Shown: piece by piece, positions 22,804 through 34,162 of the stretch
How the letters are laid out: each line of letters begins with the position of its first letter
Numbering within the stretch: the stretch's first letter is position 1
Assembly: GCA_026874595.1 (NCBI GenBank)
Contig: CM049314.1
Span: 30,575,729 to 30,639,728 of the forward strand
Reading direction: 5' to 3'
DNA: 64,000 nt
Origin: Sipunculus nudus
Taxonomy: Eukaryota > Annelida > Sipuncula > Golfingiida > Sipunculidae
Made by a program: the position numbers and the translations under genes
Notes under the pieces: model-generated
Database searches by the model: none
Told to the model about the DNA's origin: nothing
What the model saw: the letters and a program-made list of their open reading frames with translations, nothing else

Positions 22804-23880
22804 ACTCTCTACAGGCCATAATTTTAAGGCAATTGCCTTATAACTTATACAGCTGGTAGACAAGCAAAAGTCCTCGGGGCCTATTGTTTTTGGGCAATAC
22901 AGGTCAAAGGTCAAGGTCAAGGTCATCAAAACTTTTCAAAACGGTTTTTTCTTCATATCTTTGTCACTATTAGTCGTATCTTCTTCAAACATAGCTCATT
23001 TTAAACGTCATTCCAAGGCCAGTCATCTGGTGTGTAGCTGACTCAAATTTGCCGTAACCATGGTTACGAATTTTTGGGAAAAAGTCATGATATTCTGAAA
23101 TAAGGGGTCTTATTTTTCTAACTTTGTCAGTTTTAAAGCTAGAGAGGTCTAGTTTTTTGCATCAGGTAGCATTTAACAAGTACTGCAAGATTTTATTAAA
23201 ATTCTCGCGATATCTCGTACAATATCTCGTCAAACGAGATATTTCGAGATTTCAGTAATCTTGCCCTGGAGGCCACAGTTTTGCAGGAATCTTTTTGAAA
23301 CTGACATATCGTAAGTCCTACACTATTATCTCGAAACCAATTTTTCATTTTTTGAATTCGGCCGCTAGGGGGCGCTGGGTGCAAACCTCTCCAACATATC
23401 ATGTTTTGGCAATACCTTCAAAATTATAAGCCTCAATTACATAAACCATAGCTTATTTTCTTCCTCTGAGTCTTTCCAAAATCCTGGTGTAGTCATTTCG
23501 ACTCAATCTTGAGTCACTTTGTCAGTGTGTCCGTCTGTTTCTCAGTTGTCCTCAAGTCCGCTTGCTTGCCGGTTCTTGCGTCTCACATATAGCATTTTAC
23601 AGGACACAGTTTTGAAAGAATCCTTTTAAAACTATTACATCTTATGTCTTACACTAATATTTCGAAACCGATTTTTCCTTTTCCAGAATTGGCCGCTAGG
23701 GGGCGCTGCACATGACCCTCACACACATATCATTATATTGGCCATATCTCTAAAACCTAAAGACTCAATTACATAAACCATATCTTATGTTCTTCGTCTG
23801 AGTCTTTTCCATAACCTGGTTAAGTCATCTGGTCTCGGTCTTGTGTCAATTTTTCAGTATGTCCATATAAACTTTATAAA

Positions 23881-24286
23881 CGGAGGGAAACCTGAATGCA
23901 CAGAGTCATGCAGGAATGCACGATGACACGCGTTTTAGTAAGACAAAGACTCGTGTAGGTATGAGCGACAATCAGCGCAGTTTGCTCGTTTTGTGTAGGT
24001 CCATCGGGCCAAATGCCAATTCAGGCCCGCAGCCGACGGGATGAATTAATTGGCGTAGCGGGGACCACGGCCATTTCCTGGTAAAAACTTGTGAATAAAT
24101 ATACCGGACGGGCTGACCATTTTCTCAGGGCCAAAGGAATGTCACCATTCCAGTGTGCCCTCAGACCTGGTAAGACCTGGTCAGACCTAAAACGCGTGCC
24201 TGCACATCTGTGCGCATGCAGGTGATTGCTGTCCAAAGTTTCGGTCGGTGAGTCCTTCAGGAAAGGACCCGAACCGTTTTTTTTTT
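23881..24286 (+). other. Block D2, copy 3
   Basis: This is a D2-type block. The T run (10 bases) is followed directly by GCTTGCCGG, without the CAATT linker seen in the other D2 copies, a small deletion at the block border. Confidence 0.6.
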
Positions 24287-24402
24287 GCTTGCCGGAAATC
24301 TTCCATTTCTGCAGGCAGGTTGGCCAGTCGCAAATCTCTGTTTATTGCTTGCCGGAAATCTTCGATTTCTGCAAGCAGGTTGGTCAGTCGCGGATGTCTG
24401 TT

Positions 24403-24437
<35 letters not shown>

Positions 24438-24440
24438 GTA
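24287..24440 (+). repeat. Hairpin minisatellite, 2 copies, plus TGTC tract (copy 3, D2)
   Basis: There are two hairpin units. The first abuts the T run of D2 directly because the CAATT linker is missing. Confidence 0.9.
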
Positions 24441-26745
24441 CTCTCTACAGGCCACAATTTTCCAGCAATTGCTTTCAAACTTATACAGCTGGTAGAAAAG
24501 CAAAAGTCCTGGAGGCCTATTGTTTTTTGGCAATATAGGTCAAAGGTCAAGGTCAAGGTCATCAAAAGTATACAAAACGGTTTTTTCTTCATATCTTTGT
24601 TACTTTTAGGGATATCTTCTTCAAACATAGCTCATTTTAAAGGTCATTCCCAGGCCTTTCTACTGGTGTGTAGCTCTTTCAAATTGGCCGTTACCATGGT
24701 TACGAATTTTTGGGAAAAAATCATGATATTCGAAAATCTGGGGTCTTATTTTTCTAACTTTGTCATTTTTAAAGCTAGAGAGGTCTAGTTTTTTGCATCA
24801 GGTAGCATTTAACAAGTACTGCAAGATTTTATTAAAAGTCTCGCGATATTTCGTATAATATCTCGTCAAACGAGATATTTCGAGATTTCAGTAATCTTGC
24901 CCTGGAGGTTACAGTTTTGCAGGAATCTTTTTGAAACTGACATATCGTAAGTCCTACACTATTATCTCGAAATCAATTTTTCATTTTTTTAATTCGGCCG
25001 CTAGGGGGCGCTGGGTGCAAACCTCTCCAACATATCATGTTTTGGCAATATCTCCAAAACTGTGAGCCTCAATTACATAAACTATAGCTTATTTTCATCC
25101 TCTGAGTCTTTCTGAATCCTGGAGTAGTCATTTCGACTCAATCTTGAGTCACTTTGTCAGTGTGTCCGTCTGTTTCCCAGTTGTCCTCAAATCCGCTTGC
25201 TTGCCGGTTCTTGCGTCTCACATATAGCGTTCTACAGGACACAGTTTTGAAAGAATCCTTTTCAAACTATTACATCTTATGTCTTACACTATTATCTCGA
25301 AACGGATTTTTCATTTTCCAGAATTGGCCGCTAGGGGGCGGTGCACTCAAACTTGCAAAACATATCATTTTTTGGCCATATCTCCAAAACTATAAACCTA
25401 ATTTACATAAACTATAGCTTATTTTCTTCCTCTGGGTCTTTAAAAAACCTGGTGTATTCATTTGGTCTCAATCTTGAGTCACTTTGTCTGTGTGTCCGTC
25501 TGTTTCTCAGTTGTCCTCAAATCCGCTTGCTTGCCGGTTCTTGCGTCTCACATATAGCATTCTACAGGCCACAGTTTTGAAAGAATCCTTTTAAAACTAT
25601 TACATCTTATGTCTTACACTAATATCTCGAAACGGATTTTTCATTTTCCAGAATTGGCCGCTAGGGGGCGGTGCACTCAAACTTGCACAACATATCATTT
25701 TTTGGCCATATCTCCAAAACTATAAACCTCATTTACATAAACTACAGCTTATTATCTTCCTCTGAGGTTTCTTCATAACATGATTAAGTCATCTGTTCTC
25801 AATCTTGGGTCATTTTGTCAGTATGTTTGTCTGTTTGTCAGTTGTCCTCAATTTCGCCTGCTTCCTGGTTCTTGCGTCTCACATGTAGCATTCTACTGGC
25901 CACAGTTTTGCAGGAATCGTTTTGTAAATTACACTTGCCATATATAGTGATGATATCTGAAAGTCCTATGTTTATTATTCAAATAAGTCAAAGGTCAAGG
26001 TCAAGGTGACCAAAATATATCAAAATCTTATTATCTTTAGAACTTTGTTAATATTGCTTCTTTCTTCACAAACTATGTATTATTTTCTTTCACTTTGACA
26101 CTGCTCGTTCATCTGACTAACTTTACATCATTTCCGGCAAGCGCGTGACCTCAGGTCATCTAGTTTGTCTGTTTGTCTGTCTGTCTGTGTACTCTCTACA
26201 GGCCACAATTTTGCAGCAATTGTCTTTAAACTTATACAGCTGGTAGACAAGCAAAAGTCCTCGGGGCCTATTGTTTTTGGGCAATACAGGTCAAAGGTCA
26301 AGGTCAAGGTCATCAAAACTTCTCAAACTGGTTTTTTCTTCATATCTTTGCCACTATTAGTCGTATCTTCTTCAAACATAGCTCATTTTAAACATCATTC
26401 CAAGGCCAGTCATCTGGTGTGTAGCTGACTCAAATTTGCCGTAACCATGGTTACGAATTTTTGGAAAAAAGTCATGATATTTAAAAAAAAGGGGCCTTAT
26501 TTTTCTAACTTTGGCAGTTTTACAGCTAGAGAGGTCTAGTTTTTTGCATCAGGTAGCATTTAACAAGTACTGCAAGATTTTATTAAGGTCTCGCGATATC
26601 TTGTATAATATCTCGTCAAAGGAGATATTTCGAGATTTCAGTAATCTTGCCCTGGAGGTCACAGTTTTGCAGGAATCTTTTTGAAACTGACATATCGTAA
26701 GTCCTACACTATTATCTCGAAACAATTTTTCCATTTTTTGAATGC

Positions 26746-26763
26746 AGCCACTAGATGGCGCTG
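26746..26763 (+). promoter_or_regulatory. Variant CTCF-like motif (c3 type)
   Basis: AGCCACTAGATGGCGCTG differs from the array consensus at several positions, yet all changes (CCACTAG, GATGGCGC) fit variation tolerated in known CTCF sites. It recurs at 12633, 17763 and 42969. The c4 modules have another variant, AGCCGTTAGGTGGCGCTG (19502, 28485, 35721, 44708). Confidence 0.45.
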
Positions 26764-29700
26764 TATGCAAACCTCCCCAACATATCATGTTTTGGCCATA
26801 TCTCCAAAACTGTGAGCCTCATTTACATAAACTATAGCTTATTTTCTTCCTCTGAGACTTTTCTAAATCCTGGTGGAGTCATTTTGACTCAATCTTGAGT
26901 CACTTTGTCAGTGTGTCCGTCTGTTTCTCAGTTTTCATCGAATTCGCCTGCTTACCGGTTATGGCGTCTCACATATAGCATTCTACAGGCCACAGTTTTG
27001 AAAGAATCCTTTTAAAACTATTACATCTTATGTCTTACACTAATATCTCGAAACAGATTTTTCATTTTCCAGAATTGGCCGCTAGGGGGCGGTGCACTCA
27101 AACTTGCATAACATATCATTTTTTGGCCATATCTCCAAAACTATAAACCTCATTTACATAAACTATAGCTTATTTTCTTCCTCTGGGTCTTTCAAAAAGC
27201 CTGGTGTATTCATTTGGTCTCAATCTTAAGTCACTTTGTCTGTGTGTCCGTCTGTTTCTTAGTTGTCCTCAAATCCGCTTGCTTGCCGGTTCTTGCGTCT
27301 CACATATAGCATTCTACAGGCCACAGTTTTGAAACAATCCTTTTAAAACTATTACATCTTATGTCTTACACTAATATCTTGAAACAGATTTTCATTTTCC
27401 AGAATTGGCCGCCAGGGGGCGGTGCACTCAAACTTGCATAACGTATCATTTTTTGGCCATATCTCCAAACTATTAACTTCATTTACATAAATTATAGCTT
27501 ATTATCTTCCTCTTAGGTTTCTTCATAATATGATTAAGTCACCTGTTCTCATTCTCGGGTCAGTATGTTTGTCTGTTTGTCAGCTGTCCTCAATTTCGCC
27601 TGCTTCCTGGTTCTTGCGTCTCACATGTAGCATTTTACTGGCCACAGTTTTGCAGGAATCGTTTTGTAAATTACACTTGTCATATATCGTGATGATATCT
27701 GGAAGCCCTATGTTTATTATTCAAATAAGTTAAAGATCAAGGTCAAGGTGATCAAAATATATCAAAATCTTATTTTCTTTAGAACTTTGTTAATATTGCT
27801 TCTTTCTTCACAAACTATGGATTATTTTCTTTCACTTTGACACTGCTCGTTCATCTGACTAACTTTACATCATTTCCGGCAAGCGCGTGACCTCAGGTCA
27901 TCTCGTTTGTCTGTCTGTCTGTCTGTGTACTCTCTACAGGCCACCATTTTAGGGCAATTGCCTTTAAACTTATACAGCTGGTAGACAAGTAAAAGTCCTG
28001 GAGGCCTTTAGTTTTTGAGCGATATAGGTCAAAGGTCAAGGTCAAGGTCATCAAAACTTCTCAAAACGGTTTTTTCTTCATATCTTTGTCGCTATTAGGC
28101 GTATCTTCTTCAAACATAGCTCATTTTAAACGTCATTCCAAGGCCCGTCATCTGGTGTGTAGCTGACTCAAATTTGCCGTAACCATGGTTACGAATTTTT
28201 GGGAAAAAGTCATGATTTTCGAAAATAAGGGGCCTTATTTTTCTAACTTTGGCAGTTTTACAGCTAGAGAGGTCTAGTTTTTTGCATCAGGTAGCATTTA
28301 ACAAGTACTGCAAGAATTTTTCATAAGTCTCGCAATATCTCCTATAATATCTCGTCAAACGAGATATTTCGAGATTTCAGTAGTCTTGCCCTGGAGGCCA
28401 CAGTTTTGCAGGAATCTTTTGGAAACTGACATATCGTAAGTCCTACACTATTATCTCGAAACCATTTTTCCATTTTTTTAATGCAGCCGTTAGGTGGCGC
28501 TGTATGCAAACCTCCCCAACATATCATGTTTTGGCCATATCTCCAAAACTGTGAGCCTCAATTACATAAACTATAGCTTATTTTCATCCTCTGAGTCTTT
28601 TCTAAATCCTGGTGTATTCATTTGGTCTCAATCTTGAGTCACTTTGTCTGTGTGTCCGTCTGTTTCTCAGTTATCCTCAAATTCGCTTGCTTGCCGATTG
28701 TTGCGTCTCATATATAGCATTCTACAGGCCACAGTTTTGAAAGAATCCTTTTAAAACTATTACATCTTATGTCTTACACTAATATCTCGAAACCGATTTT
28801 TCATTTTCCAGAATTGGCCGCTAGGGGGCGGTGCACTCAAACTTGCACAACATATCATTTTTTGGCCATATCTCCAAAACTATAAACATCATTTACATAA
28901 ACTATAGCTTATTTTCTTCCTCTGGGCCTTTCCAAAAACCTGGTGTATTCATTTGGTCTCAATCTTGAGTCACTTTGTCTGTGTGTCCGTCTGTTTCTCA
29001 GTTGTCCTCAAATTCGCTTGCTTGCCGGTTCTTGCGTCTCACATATAGCATTCTACAGACCACAGTTTTGAAAGAATCCTTTTCAAACTATTACATCATA
29101 TGTTTTACACTAATATCTCGAAACCGATTTTTCATTTTTCAGAATTGGCCGCTAGAGGGCGGTGCACTCAAACTTGCACAACATATCATTTTTTGACCAT
29201 ATCTCCAAAACTATTAACCTCATTAACATAAACTTTAGCTTATTATCTTCCTCTGAGGTTTTTTCCATAACATGATTAAGTCATTTGTTCTCAATCTTGG
29301 GTCAGTTTGTCAGTATGTTTGTCTGTTTGTCAGTTGTCCTCAATTTCGCCTGCTTCCTGGTTCTTGCGTCTCACGTGTAGCATTCTACTGGCCACAGTTT
29401 TGCAGGAATCGTTTTGTAAATTACACTTGTCATATATCGTGATGATATCTGGAAGTCCTATGTTTATTATTCAAATAAGTCAAAGGTCAAGGTCAAGGTG
29501 ATCAAAATATATCAAAATCTTATTTTCTTTAGAACTTTGTTAATATTGGTTCTTTCTTCACAAACTATGGATTATTTTCTTTCACTTTGACACTGCTGGT
29601 TCATCTGACTAACTTTACATCATTTCCGGCAAGCGCGTGACCTCAGGTCATCTAGTTTGTTTGTTTGTCTGTCTGTGTACTCTCTACAGGCCACAATTTT

Positions 29701-30231
29701 GCAGCAATTGCTGTCAAACTTACACAGCTGGTAGATAAGCAAAAGTCCTGGAGGCCTATTGTTTTTGGGCAATATAGGTCAAAGGTCAAGGTCAAGGTCA
29801 TCAAAACTTCTCAAAACGGTTTTTTCTTCATATCTTTGTCACTATTAGTCGTATCTTCTTCAAACATAGCTCATTTTAAACGTCATTTCAAGGCCTGTCA
29901 TCTGGTGTGTAGCAGTCTCAAATTTGCCGTAACCATGGTTACGAATTTTGGGGGAAAATCATGATATTCGAAAATAAGGGGCCTTATTTTTCTAACTTTG
30001 GCAGTTTTACAGCTAGAGAGGTCTAGTTTTTTGCATCAGGTAGCATTCAACAAGTACTGCAAGACTGATTTATAAGTCTAGCGATATCTCGTATAATATC
30101 TCGTGAAACGAGATATTTCGAGATTTCAGTAGTCTTGCCCTGGTGCCACAGTTTTGCTGGAATCTTTTTGAAACTGACATATCATTGGTCCTACACTATT
30201 ATCTCGAAAAGTTTTTCTATTTTCTGAATGC

Positions 30232-30249
30232 GGCCACTAGGGGGCGCTG
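30232..30249 (+). promoter_or_regulatory. Best CTCF-like match (c5 type)
   Basis: GGCCACTAGGGGGCGCTG has A at the position where most A monomers have G, which brings it closest to the known CTCF core. The same word is at 21249, 37468 and 46455. It is followed by TATGCAAAT, an octamer-type (POU) word, 2 bases downstream. Confidence 0.5.
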
Positions 30250-31070
30250 TATGCAAATCTCCCTAACATACCATGTTTTGGCCATATCTCCAAAACTGTA
30301 AGCCTCAATTACATAAACTATAGCTGATTTTCTTCTTCTGGGTCTTTCCAAACACCTTGTGTATTCATTTGGTCTCAATCTTGAGTCACTTTGTCTGTGT
30401 GTCCGTCTGTTTCAAAGTTGTCCTCAAATCCGCTTCTTTGCCGGTTCTTGCGTCTCACATATAGCATTCTACAGGGCACAGTTTTGAAAGAATCCTTTTA
30501 AAACTATTATATCTTATGTCTTACACTAACATCTCAAAACCGATTTTTCCATTTCCAGAATTGGCCGCTAGGGGGCGGTGCCCTCATATTTGCACAACAT
30601 ATCATTTTTTGGCCATATCTCCAAAACTATAAATCTCATTTACATAAACTATAGCTTATTTTTTTCCTCTAAGTCTTCTTCATGAACTCGTTTAGTCATC
30701 TGGTCTCAATCTTGTGTCACTTTGTCTGTGTGTCTGTTTCTCAGTTGTCCTCAAATCCGCTTGCTTGCCGGTTCTTGCGTCTCACATATAGCATTCTACA
30801 GGCCACAGTTTTGAAAGAATCTTTTTAAAACTATTACATCTTATGTCTTACACTAATATCTCGAAACGGATTTTCCATTTTCCAGAATTGGCCGCTAGGG
30901 GGCGCTGCACATGACCCTCACACACATATCATCATATTGGCCATATCTCTAAAACCCAAAGACTCAATTACATAAACCATAGCTTATGTTCTTCGTCTGA
31001 GTCTTCTCCATAACCTGGTTAAGTCATCTGGTCTCGGTCTTGTGTCACTTTGTCAGTATGTCCATATAAA

Positions 31071-31477
31071 CGGAGGGAAACCTGAATGCACAGAGTCATG
31101 CAGGAATGCACGATGACACGCGTTTTAGTAAGACAAAGACTCGTGTAGGTATGAGCGACAATCAGCGCAGTTTGCTCGTTTTGTGTAGGTCCATCGGGCC
31201 AAATGCCAATTCAGGCCCGCAGCCGACGGGATGAATTAATTGGCGTAGCGGGGACCACGGCCATTTCCTGGTAAAAACTTGGGAATAAATATACCGGACG
31301 GGCTGACCATTTTCTCAGGGCCATAGGAATGTCACCATTCCAGTGTGCCCTCAGACCTGGTCAGACCTGGTCAGACCTAAAACGCGTGCCTGCACATCTG
31401 TGCGCATGCAGGTGATTGCTGTCCAAAGTTTCGGTCGGTGAGTCCTTCAGGAAAGGACCCGAACGGTTTTTTTTTTT
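31071..31477 (+). other. Block D1, copy 3
   Basis: The block appears identical to D1 copy 1 in the parts compared, including TTGGGAATAAAT and the 11-base T run. Confidence 0.6.
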
Positions 31478-31786
31478 AATTGCTCGCCGGAAATCTTCCA
31501 TTTCTGCAGGCAGGTTGGCCAGTCGCAAATATCTGTTTATTGCTTGCCGGAAATCTTCGATTTCTGCAAGCAGGTTGGTCAGTCGCGGATGTCTGTTTGT
31601 CTGTTTGTTTGTTTGTTGCTTGCCGGAAATCTTCGATTTCTGCAAGCAGGTTGGTCAGTCGCGGATGTCTGTTTGTCTGTTTGTTTGTTGCTTGCCGGAA
31701 ATCTTCGATTTCTGCAAGCAGGTTGGTCAGTCGCGGATGTCTGTTTGTCTGTTTGTTTGTTTGTTTGTCTGTCTGTCTGTCTGTGT
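31478..31786 (+). repeat. Hairpin minisatellite, 4 copies, plus TGTT/TGTC tract (copy 4, D1)
   Basis: Four hairpin units lie in the D1 context, arranged as in copies 1 and 3. Confidence 0.9.
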
Positions 31787-32863
31787 ACTCTCTACAGGCC
31801 ATAATTTTAAGGCAATTGCCTTATAACTTATACAGCTGGTAGACAAGCAAAAGTCCTCGGGGCCTATTGTTTTTGGGCAATACAGGTCAAAGGTCAAGGT
31901 CAAGGTCATCAAAACTTCTCAAAACGGTTTTTTCTTCATATCTTTGTCACTATTAGTCGTATCTTCTTCAAACATAGCTCATTTTAAACGTCATTCCAAG
32001 GCCAGTCATCTGGTGTGTAGCTGACTCAAATTTGCCGTAACCATGGTTACGAATTTTTGGGAAAAAGTCATGATATTCTGAAATAAGGGGTCTTATTTTT
32101 CTAACTTTGTCAGTTTTAAAGCTAGAGAGGTCTAGTTTTTTGCATCAGGTAGCATTTAACAAGTACTGCAAGATTTTATTAAAATTCTCGCGATATCTCG
32201 TACAATATCTCGTCAAACGAGATATTTCGAGATTTCAGTAATCTTGCCCTGGAGGCCACAGTTTTGCAGGAATCTTTTTGAAACTGACATATCGTAAGTC
32301 CTACACTATTATCTCGAAACCAATTTTTCATTTTTTGAATTCGGCCGCTAGGGGGCGCTGGGTGCAAACCTCTCCAACATATCATGTTTTGGCAATACCT
32401 TCAAAATTATAAGCCTCAATTACATAAACCATAGCTTATTTTCTTCCTCTGAGTCTTTCCAAAATCCTGGTGTAGTCATTTCGACTCAATCTTGAGTCAC
32501 TTTGTCAGTGTGTCCGTCTGTTTCTCAGTTGTCCTCAAGTCCGCTTGCTTGCCGGTTCTTGCGTCTCACATATAGCATTCTACAGGACACAGTTTTGAAA
32601 GAATCCTTTTAAAACTATTACATCTTATGTCTTACACTAATATTTCGAAACCGATTTTTCCTTTTCCAGAATTGGCCGCTAGGGGGCGCTGCACATGACC
32701 CTCACACACATATCATTATATTGGCCATATCTCTAAAACCTAAAGACTCAATTACATAAACCATATCTTATGTTCTTCGTCTGAGTCTTTTCCATAACCT
32801 GGTTAAGTCATCTGGTCTCGGTCTTGTGTCAATTTTTCAGTATGTCCATATAAACTTTATAAA

Positions 32864-33268
32864 CGGAGGGAAACCTGAATGCACAGAGTCATGCAGGAAT
32901 GCACGATGACACGCGTTTTAGTAAGACAAAGACTCGTGTAGGTATGAGCGACAATCAGCGCAGTTTGCTCGTTTTGTGTAGGTCCATCGGGCCAAATGCC
33001 AATTCAGGCCCGCAGCCGACGGGATGAATTAATTGGCGTAGCGGGGACCACGGCCATTTCCTGGTAAAAACTTGTGAATAAATATACCGGACGGGCTGAC
33101 CATTTTCTCAGGGCCAAAGGAATGTCACCATTCCAGTGTGCCCTCAGACCTGGTAAGACCTGGTCAGACCTAAAACGCGTGCCTGCACATCTGTGCGCAT
33201 GCAGGTGATTGCTGTCCAAAGTTTCGGTCGGTGAGTCCTTCAGGAAAGGACCCGAACCGTTTTTTTTT
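32864..33268 (+). other. Block D2, copy 4
   Basis: This is a D2-type block with a 9-base T run and all four inverted repeats intact. It is followed by the CAATTGCTTGCCGG linker. Confidence 0.6.
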
Positions 33269-33389
33269 CAATTGCTTGCCGGAAATCTTCCATTTCTGCA
33301 GGCAGGTTGGCCAGTCGCAAATCTCTGTTTATTGCTTGCCGGAAATCTTCGATTTCTGCAAGCAGGTTGGTCAGTCGCGGATGTCTGTT

Positions 33390-33424
<35 letters not shown>

Positions 33425-33425
33425 G
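33269..33425 (+). repeat. Hairpin minisatellite, 2 copies, plus TGTC tract (copy 4, D2)
   Basis: Two hairpin units lie in the D2 context, upstream of the chimeric c2/c3 unit. Confidence 0.9.
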
Positions 33426-34121
33426 TACTCTCTACAGGCCACAATTTTCCAGCAATTGCTTTCAAACTTATACAGCTGGTAGAAAAGCAAAAGTCCTGGA
33501 GGCCTATTGTTTTTTGGCAATATAGGTCAAAGGTCAAGGTCAAGGTCATCAAAAGTATACAAAACGGTTTTTTCTTCATATCTTTGTTACTTTTAGGGAT
33601 ATCTTCTTCAAACATAGCTCATTTTAAAGGTCATTCCCAGGCCTTTCTACTGGTGTGTAGCTCTTTCAAATTGGCCGTTACCATGGTTACGAATTTTTGG
33701 GAAAAAATCATGATATTCGAAAATCTGGGGTCTTATTTTTCTAACTTTGTCATTTTTAAAGCTAGAGAGGTCTAGTTTTTTGCATCAGGTAGCATTTAAC
33801 AAGTACTGCAAGATTTTATTAAAAGTCTCGCGATATTTCGTATAATATCTCGTCAAACGAGATATTTCGAGATTTCAGTAATCTTGCCCTGGAGGTTACA
33901 GTTTTGCAGGAATCTTTTTGAAACTGACATATCGTAAGTCCTACACTATTATCTCGAAATCAATTTTTCATTTTTTGAATTCGGCCGCTAGGGGGCGCTG
34001 GGTGCAAACCTCTCCAACATATCATGTTTTGGCAATATCTCCAAAACTGTGAGCCTCAATTACATAAACTATAGCTTATTTTCATCCTCTGAGTCTTTCT
34101 GAATCCTGGAGTAGTCATTTC

Positions 34122-34162
34122 GACTCAATCTTGAGTCACTTTGTCAGTGTGTCCGTCTGTTT
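34122..34162 (+). other. Clean c2/c3 unequal-exchange junction
   Basis: Sequence through CATTTCGACTC is specific to the A monomer after c2 (compare 25134). Sequence from TTTCTCAGTTTTCATCG is specific to that after c3 (compare 26925). The 41 bp between are the same in both parents. The result is loss of 1,747 bp, exactly one basic unit. Confidence 0.85.

Larger units (their letters stand above)
22088..31070 (+). repeat. Higher-order repeat copy 3 (complete, 8,983 bp)
   Basis: This is the only complete supra-unit measured from one D1 block to the next. It contains D1 (22088), four hairpin minisatellite copies, c1, A x2, D2 (23881), two minisatellite copies, c2, A x3, B, c3, A x3, B, c4, A x3, B, c5 and A x3. 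C modules start near 22757, 24403, 26163, 27903 and 29655. It is the reference for the unit. Confidence 0.92.
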
